A stretch of 64,000 nucleotides of DNA, taken from assembly GCF_020873875.1 (NCBI RefSeq), contig NZ_JAHWGU010000016.1, forward strand, positions 143,730-207,729. Reading direction: 5' to 3'. The notes beneath the pieces are model-generated. The model saw only the letters and a program-made list of their open reading frames with translations, did not search any database and was not told the origin of the DNA. The first letter of the stretch is position 1; every line of letters begins with the position of its first letter. The position numbers and the translations under genes were made by a program. Source of the DNA: Actinoplanes sp. DH11. Lineage in GTDB: Bacteria > Actinomycetota > Actinomycetes > Mycobacteriales > Micromonosporaceae. Positions 60,223 through 64,000 of this stretch are shown piece after piece.

Positions 60223-60558
60223 ATGCGCAAGATGTCCGTCGCAGAACTTGAAGCACATCATCGTGGTCCCACCTTCACCAGCGTCCTTCCCGGGCACGTG
60301 GTGCAGCGGGGCGGGTTCCGCGTCTACGCGGAACCCCATTTCCGGACGCACGACGAACCGGGCCGGCATGTGCACACGGTTCCGGAAGTGTTCGTCATCG
60401 TCCAGGGCAGTGGTGCGATCGAAGTTGAAGGAGTCCAAGTGGACACATTCCAGTCCGGTGAGGCGATAGTCTTCGAACCGGGGGAGGACCACCATCTGAT
60501 CAGCAAGGGCGCGGATCCGCTCGTATTCGTGTGGATGCATCTGGAACCGGTCGCGTAA
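60223..60558 (+). CDS. KdgF-like cupin
   Basis: A 111-residue single-domain cupin. Motif 1 is HVHTVPEVFVIVQGSGAIEV and motif 2 runs to GEAIVFEPGEDHH, giving the metal histidines. Size and context (last cytoplasmic gene before a pectate lyase) match KdgF, which opens unsaturated uronates made by lyases into linear 4-deoxy ketouronates. Good ribosome binding site (GAGGAAAGG). The function is an inference from size, fold and neighbours. Confidence 0.75.
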   Translation: MRKMSVAELEAHHRGPTFTSVLPGHVVQRGGFRVYAEPHFRTHDEPGRHVHTVPEVFVIVQGSGAIEVEGVQVDTFQSGEAIVFEPGEDHHLISKGADPLVFVWMHLEPVA

Positions 60559-60563
60559 CCGCC

Positions 60564-61943
60564 ATGTTCACCCGACCCGCTCCCGCACTCACCGCAACGC
60601 TCGGCGCTGTCCTCGCCGGCGTGCTCGCCGTTCCGCCGGCCGTCTCCGCCACCGTTCCGTCCGCGTCCGCCGTCCTTCCCGCCGCCGTCCCTCCCTCGGC
60701 TGCGCCTGCCGTCCTTCCCGCGGCGGCCCGTCAGGTGCTGCCCGCCAACGACGGCTGGGCCGCTGCCGCCGGCGGCACCACCGGCGGTTCCGCGGCCGAC
60801 GACGCGCACGTCTTCGTCGTACGCAACCGATCAGAGTTGGCCACCGCCCTCGCCGGCGGCACCGACCCGACACCGCGCATCGTGCTCATATCCGGAACCG
60901 TCCAGGCCAACGTGGACGATGCCGGCGCGCCACTGACCTGCGCCGACTACGCGGACCCGGCCTACTCCCTCGACCAGTACCTGGCCACGTACGACCCGGC
61001 CGTGTGGGGTACGGCGACCCGGCCGACCGGCCCGCTCGAGGAGGCCCGGGTCCGCTCGCAGCGCAACCAGGCCGCCCGGATCCAGCTGCGGGTCGGGGCC
61101 AACACGACAATTCTCGGACTGCCGAACGCCCGCCTGGTCGGCGCGAACCTGCTCGTCCAGAACGTCGACAACGTCATCGTCCGCAACCTGCGGCTCGAGG
61201 ACGCGGCCGACTGCTTCCCGGCGTGGGACCCGACCGACGGCTCCGCCGGGAACTGGAACTCCGCCTACGACCTGGTCACCCTGACCGGAGCCACCCACGT
61301 GTGGGTCGACCACAACACGTTCAGCGACGGCAACAATGTGGACTCGGCGCAGCCGCGCTATTTCGGGCGCCCCTACCAGGTGCACGACGGTGCCCTCGAC
61401 ATCATTCGCGCCTCCGATTACGTGACAGCGTCCTGGAACGTCTTCCAGGAACACGACAAGACCATGCTGATCGGTTCCACCAACACGGTCGGCGCCGACG
61501 TCGGAAAGCTGCGCGTGACAGTTCACCACAACCGTTTCGCCAATGTCGGGCAACGGGTGCCGCGTGTCCGGTTCGGCCAGGTCGACGTCTACAACAACTA
61601 CTACTATCTGACCGACGAGGACGCCTACTCCTATTCGTGGGGCGTCGGCGTCCAATCGGCGATCTACGCGGAGAACAACTTCCTGCTCCGCAGCGCCGAC
61701 ATCCCCCTCGAAGACTTCGTCTACGACTGGGGTGGCGCCGGGATGACCGAGATCGGCACCCTGACCCGGGTCGGCACCGGCCCGGTGAGCGCGGTGAGCC
61801 TGCTCGGCGCCTACAACGCCACCCACGACCCGGACCTCGGCACGGACGCGGGCTGGGTGCCGGTGCTACGGCCCGGCCCGATCACCCCGACCGCCCAGGT
61901 CCCCACCGTGGTGAACGCCGAAGCCGGCGCCGGCCGCCTCTGA
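60564..61943 (+). CDS. Secreted pectate lyase, PL1 type
   Basis: A 459-residue secreted lyase. The signal peptide (LTATLGAVLAGVLAVPPAVSA) is followed by an Ala/Pro stretch and the parallel beta-helix. Family 1 features: RIVLISGTVQ, NTTILGLPNARLVGANLLV, NVIVRNLRLEDAAD, the vWiDH-type THVWVDHNTFSDG, and VGQRVPRVRFGQVDVYNNYY with the catalytic Arg. It cuts polygalacturonate by beta-elimination and needs calcium. It is the extracellular enzyme of the locus and starts 5 bp after the cupin. Confidence 0.93.
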   Translation: MFTRPAPALTATLGAVLAGVLAVPPAVSATVPSASAVLPAAVPPSAAPAVLPAAARQVLPANDGWAAAAGGTTGGSAADDAHVFVVRNRSELATALAGGTDPTPRIVLISGTVQANVDDAGAPLTCADYADPAYSLDQYLATYDPAVWGTATRPTGPLEEARVRSQRNQAARIQLRVGANTTILGLPNARLVGANLLVQNVDNVIVRNLRLEDAADCFPAWDPTDGSAGNWNSAYDLVTLTGATHVWVDHNTFSDGNNVDSAQPRYFGRPYQVHDGALDIIRASDYVTASWNVFQEHDKTMLIGSTNTVGADVGKLRVTVHHNRFANVGQRVPRVRFGQVDVYNNYYYLTDEDAYSYSWGVGVQSAIYAENNFLLRSADIPLEDFVYDWGGAGMTEIGTLTRVGTGPVSAVSLLGAYNATHDPDLGTDAGWVPVLRPGPITPTAQVPTVVNAEAGAGRL

Positions 61944-61963
61944 CCCGATCCGTCCCGCCGATC

Positions 61964-62004
61964 CCGTGAGCCACAGCCGCAGCAACTCCGGCTGTGGCTC
62001 ACGG
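61964..62004 (+). terminator. Terminator of the pectin operon
   Basis: A perfect 16-bp stem: CCGTGAGCCACAGCCG (61964-61979) and CGGCTGTGGCTCACGG (61989-62004) with a 9-base loop, 20 bp after the pectate lyase stop. Confidence 0.85.
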
Positions 62005-62024
62005 CCGTCAGCGGGGTGTCCCAG

Positions 62025-62152
62025 CCTGCGCGGCGATGTTGATCTGCTGCGTGACACCTGCGCGGCGATGTTGATCTGCTGCGTGGCGCCTGCGCGGCGA
62101 TGTTGATCTGCTACGTGGCGCCTGCGCGGCGATGTTGATCTGCTAGCGCTAC
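62025..62152. repeat. 32-bp tandem array containing the palindrome arm
   Basis: Four units start at 62025, 62057, 62089 and 62121. Each reads CCTGCGCGGCGATGTTGATC then TGCTGCGTGRCR or a variant. The second half of the unit is the arm of the 81-bp palindrome, and the fourth unit runs straight into copy 3. Confidence 0.85.
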
Positions 62153-62211
62153 GAATTCGCGGTTTTAACCCCTTGATCACAGCGATTTCGTAGCGCTAGC
62201 AGATCAACATC
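62131..62211. repeat. 81-bp palindromic repeat, copy 3
   Basis: Same length and direction as copy 1. Left arm GATGTTGATCTGCTAGCGCT continues ACGAATTCGC; right arm GCGATTTCGT continues AGCGCTAGCAGATCAACATC. The centre is GGTTTTAACCCCTTGATCACA. The extra 20 bases left of it are the 32-bp array. Confidence 0.85.
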
Positions 62212-62579
62212 TCGGCGTGGGCGGCGCGGCCGGCGCCACTCGGGCTGGAATCGGAGGACCCGGGGTGCTTAAGACCGGGCGGTGTCGGCTGGACGGCGAT
62301 CGGGTGCGCCGCCCGGGTGCGCCGGCCCGGGTGCGCAGGCCGGGGTGTGTCGCCCGGGGTGCGGCGATCGGGGTGCGGCGGCCGGAGGCTCACGGCTGGC
62401 AGCAACCTCGGCGGCCGGAGGCGTCAGGCGTGCCTGAGCGGCGGCTTTGGGTGACCAGAAACGGACTTGGACCTTAAAGCGGCAGCGCCCACAACCTTAA
62501 GTTTCTCTTTAGTTCGATCCCTCCTGGGAGCGTTCCCGTATGGACCGGCGAGAACGTGGTCCGACAGGAAGGCACGCAG

Positions 62580-63839
62580 ATGAAGCGGTACCGGAGCTAC
62601 CGGAGCAACGCGGGGGGATCGAACGTTCGGCGCTGGCGGGTGGCCGGCGTGGCGGGTGTCGCGGTGGCGATGGTCGGTGTCGGACTCGGGGTGGCGGCGG
62701 CTGCCGACACGGCGACTCCGACGGTGAACTGCGCCAGTGTGGCTGACAAGCTTCCGGCGGTTCCGGCGTCGGCGCAGGCGGAGATCGAGCGGAACCTGGC
62801 GCTGCTGAACACGCAGATCCAGGAGGCGAACAATCGGATCGCGAGTTCGGTCGGTCAGGGCGGCGCCAACTTCATCCAGAACGCGATCCTCGGTCCGCTG
62901 GAGGACAAGCGGTTCGCCACGATCAACCGGATGGAGACGGCGATCGGGCGGGCGGCCGCGAAGCCGGACCTGAACGCGGAAGGGCTGGCGCCGTGCTCGC
63001 TGAACGAGAACGGTGGCGGTGACGCGGCGCCGGAACCGACCGCGGTGCCGGGCGCACCGGCCGGCAACAGCGGCGGCGGCAACGCCGGCGGTGGCAACGG
63101 GAACAACGGCGGTGGCAACGGCAACGCGGGCGGCGGCAACGCGGACGGGCTGCCCACGGTGAACTGCCCGTCGGTCGCTGACAAGCTTCCGGCGGTTCCG
63201 GCGTCCGCGCAGGCGGAGATCGAGCGGAACCTGGCCCTGCTGAACACGCAGATCCAGGAGGCCAACACCCGGATCCGCAACACCGTGGGTCAGGGCGGCG
63301 CCAACTTCATCCAGAACGCGATCCTCGGTCCGCTGGAGGACAAGCGGTTCGCCACGATCAACCGGATGGAGACGGCGATCGGGCGGGCGGCCGCGAAGCC
63401 GGACCTGAACGCGGAAGGGCTGGCGCCGTGCTCGCTGAACGAGAACGGTGGCGGTGACGCGGCGCCGGAACCGACCGCGGTGCCGGGCGCACCGGCCGGC
63501 AACAACGGCGGCGGCAACGCCGGTGGCAACGCGGGGAACGGCGCCGTGCCGACCGTGAACTGCCCGGCCGTGAACATCGGCGTGGCGATCCCGGCGTCGG
63601 CGCAGTCCGAGGTGACCCGCAACCTGGAACTGCTGGAGACGCAGATCCGGGAGGCGAACAACCGGATCGCCGGCACCGTGGGCCAGGGTGGTCCGAACTT
63701 CATCCAGAACGCGATCCTCGGTCCGCTGGAGGACAAGCGGTTCGCCACGATCAACCGGATGGAGACCGCGATCGGGCGGGCGGCCGCCAAGCCGAACCTG
63801 AACGCCGAGGGCCTGGCCCCCTGCGGACTGAACCAGTGA
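62580..63839 (+). CDS. Secreted protein of three near-identical 95-residue repeats
   Basis: A 419-residue protein that I do not recognise. The signal peptide or anchor is VAGVAGVAVAMVGVGLGVAAAA (about 21-42). Three repeats follow: residues 48-143, 193-289 and 325-419, each beginning TVNC, with a helical core (AEIERNLALLNTQIQEANNR), then GGANFIQNAILGPLEDKRFA and TINRMETAIGRAAAKPDLNA, and ending LAPC. Each repeat holds exactly two cysteines, so one disulfide each. Gly/Asn linkers (GGGNAGGGNGNNGGG) separate them. AGGAAGG precedes the ATG. No catalytic motif is seen; an adhesive, structural or spore-surface role is a guess. Confidence 0.75.
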   Translation: MKRYRSYRSNAGGSNVRRWRVAGVAGVAVAMVGVGLGVAAAADTATPTVNCASVADKLPAVPASAQAEIERNLALLNTQIQEANNRIASSVGQGGANFIQNAILGPLEDKRFATINRMETAIGRAAAKPDLNAEGLAPCSLNENGGGDAAPEPTAVPGAPAGNSGGGNAGGGNGNNGGGNGNAGGGNADGLPTVNCPSVADKLPAVPASAQAEIERNLALLNTQIQEANTRIRNTVGQGGANFIQNAILGPLEDKRFATINRMETAIGRAAAKPDLNAEGLAPCSLNENGGGDAAPEPTAVPGAPAGNNGGGNAGGNAGNGAVPTVNCPAVNIGVAIPASAQSEVTRNLELLETQIREANNRIAGTVGQGGPNFIQNAILGPLEDKRFATINRMETAIGRAAAKPNLNAEGLAPCGLNQ

Positions 63840-63877
63840 GGAACTGACCTTCCCGGACGGCCCGGCCACCACGCCTT

Positions 63878-63905
63878 GGGTTCTAGGAGTCGTCGCAACA
63901 CCCCA
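63878..63905. mobile_element. Possible left end of an insertion sequence
   Basis: GGTTCTAGGAGTCGTCGCAA CACCCCAG lies 15 bp before a transposase-like start. It resembles terminal inverted repeats of actinobacterial IS elements (GTTGCGACGAC on the other strand), from memory. The other end is outside the window, so it cannot be confirmed here. Confidence 0.35.
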
Positions 63906-63919
63906 GTTCAGGGGATGCG

Positions 63920-64000
63920 ATGGACTTCGAGGTCCGGGACCGGTCGGTCAATCAGGGCCGTCGACGTCTGACCCGCGAGCGTGAGGCATATCTTGCGCTC
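63920..64000 (+). CDS. 5' end of a probable IS30-family transposase
   Basis: An ATG at 63920 opens 27 codons to the window edge without a stop: MDFEVRDRSVNQGRRRLTRE followed by REAYLAL. The Arg-rich start and REREAYLAL resemble the N-terminal helix-turn-helix part of IS30-type transposases in actinobacteria. Too short to be sure. Confidence 0.45.
   Translation, partial: MDFEVRDRSVNQGRRRLTREREAYLAL

Larger units (their letters stand above)
61944..62579. other. 636-bp gene-free stretch
   Basis: It holds the pectate lyase terminator (61964-62004), a 32-bp array (62025-62152), palindrome copy 3 (62131-62211), about 230 bp of GC-rich simple sequence (GGTGCGGCG and GCCGGGGTGTG variants), and about 100 bp of AT-richer sequence before the next gene with two similar boxes (ACCTTAAAG and ACCTTAAGT) and GGACC/GGTCC at 62542-62562. 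I see no gene. Confidence 0.7.

Noticed and set aside
1..64000. Secondary-metabolite cluster, prophage, tRNA or rRNA genes
   Set aside because: I found no PKS/NRPS or terpene enzymes, no phage structural genes or integrase, and no tRNA or rRNA in the gaps. The ABM-like proteins alone do not show an antibiotic cluster.

Overview
The window is high-GC actinobacterial DNA, most probably from a member of the Micromonosporaceae close to Actinoplanes. This rests on very high GC with GTG starts and ATGA/GTGA stop-start overlaps, several apparently leaderless promoters, and two chemoreceptor genes preceded by FliA-like promoters (CTCA-N16/17-GCCGAA/C), which suit a sporangium former with motile spores. 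The genus is an inference; no rRNA, tRNA or phylogenetic marker is present.

Layout. 1-8200: the 3' end of an unknown gene, an amidohydrolase, a SF1-helicase-like protein that has lost its catalytic motifs and is coupled to a winged-helix-like protein, a TetR/MMPL exporter pair with three phased operators, and a 2H phosphoesterase. 8200-18600: copy 1 of an 81-bp palindromic repeat, a membrane protein with a DGDR repeat tail, then a galactan locus: binding protein, two permeases, LacI regulator and two tandem GH53 endo-galactanases on the minus strand, divergent from a GH35 beta-galactosidase, with one matching operator in front of each arm. 18800-31100: a chemoreceptor, a TRAP-TAXI transporter, a truncated oxidoreductase, a PARG-like enzyme, a MarR/MFS pair, and a second chemoreceptor with a small protein and a GAF protein. 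31100-38200: PfkB kinase plus GH4 glycosidase, a monooxygenase-like protein, tandem-repeat arrays, and a desaturase/ferredoxin-reductase pair with a PucR regulator. 38200-43500: a YqeB-like protein coupled to a two-component system, then metN-metI-metQ ending in a very long perfect hairpin.

43500-48300: an AA10 polysaccharide monooxygenase, palindrome copy 2 (inverted), alanine dehydrogenase divergent from an Lrp/AsnC regulator, a secreted nuclease/phosphatase-like protein and short tandem repeats. 48300-62000: a second carbohydrate locus, for pectin and uronates. On the minus strand lie LacI, a binding protein, two permeases and a YesL-like protein; on the plus strand lie an oxidoreductase, uronate isomerase, an enolase-superfamily dehydratase, a mannonate/altronate-type oxidoreductase, a second oxidoreductase, a KdgF-like cupin and a secreted pectate lyase. 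LacI-type palindromes lie on both sides of the divergent promoter region. 62000-64000: a 32-bp tandem array running into palindrome copy 3, a secreted protein of three near-identical repeats, and the start of a probable IS30-type transposase.

Together the genes describe a soil saprophyte that attacks pectin (galacturonan backbone and galactan side chains) and probably chitin, imports the products by ABC transporters, and controls each locus with its own LacI protein. The least explained items are the 81-bp palindrome family with its arm amplification, the dead helicase-like protein with its partner, and the triple-repeat secreted protein.
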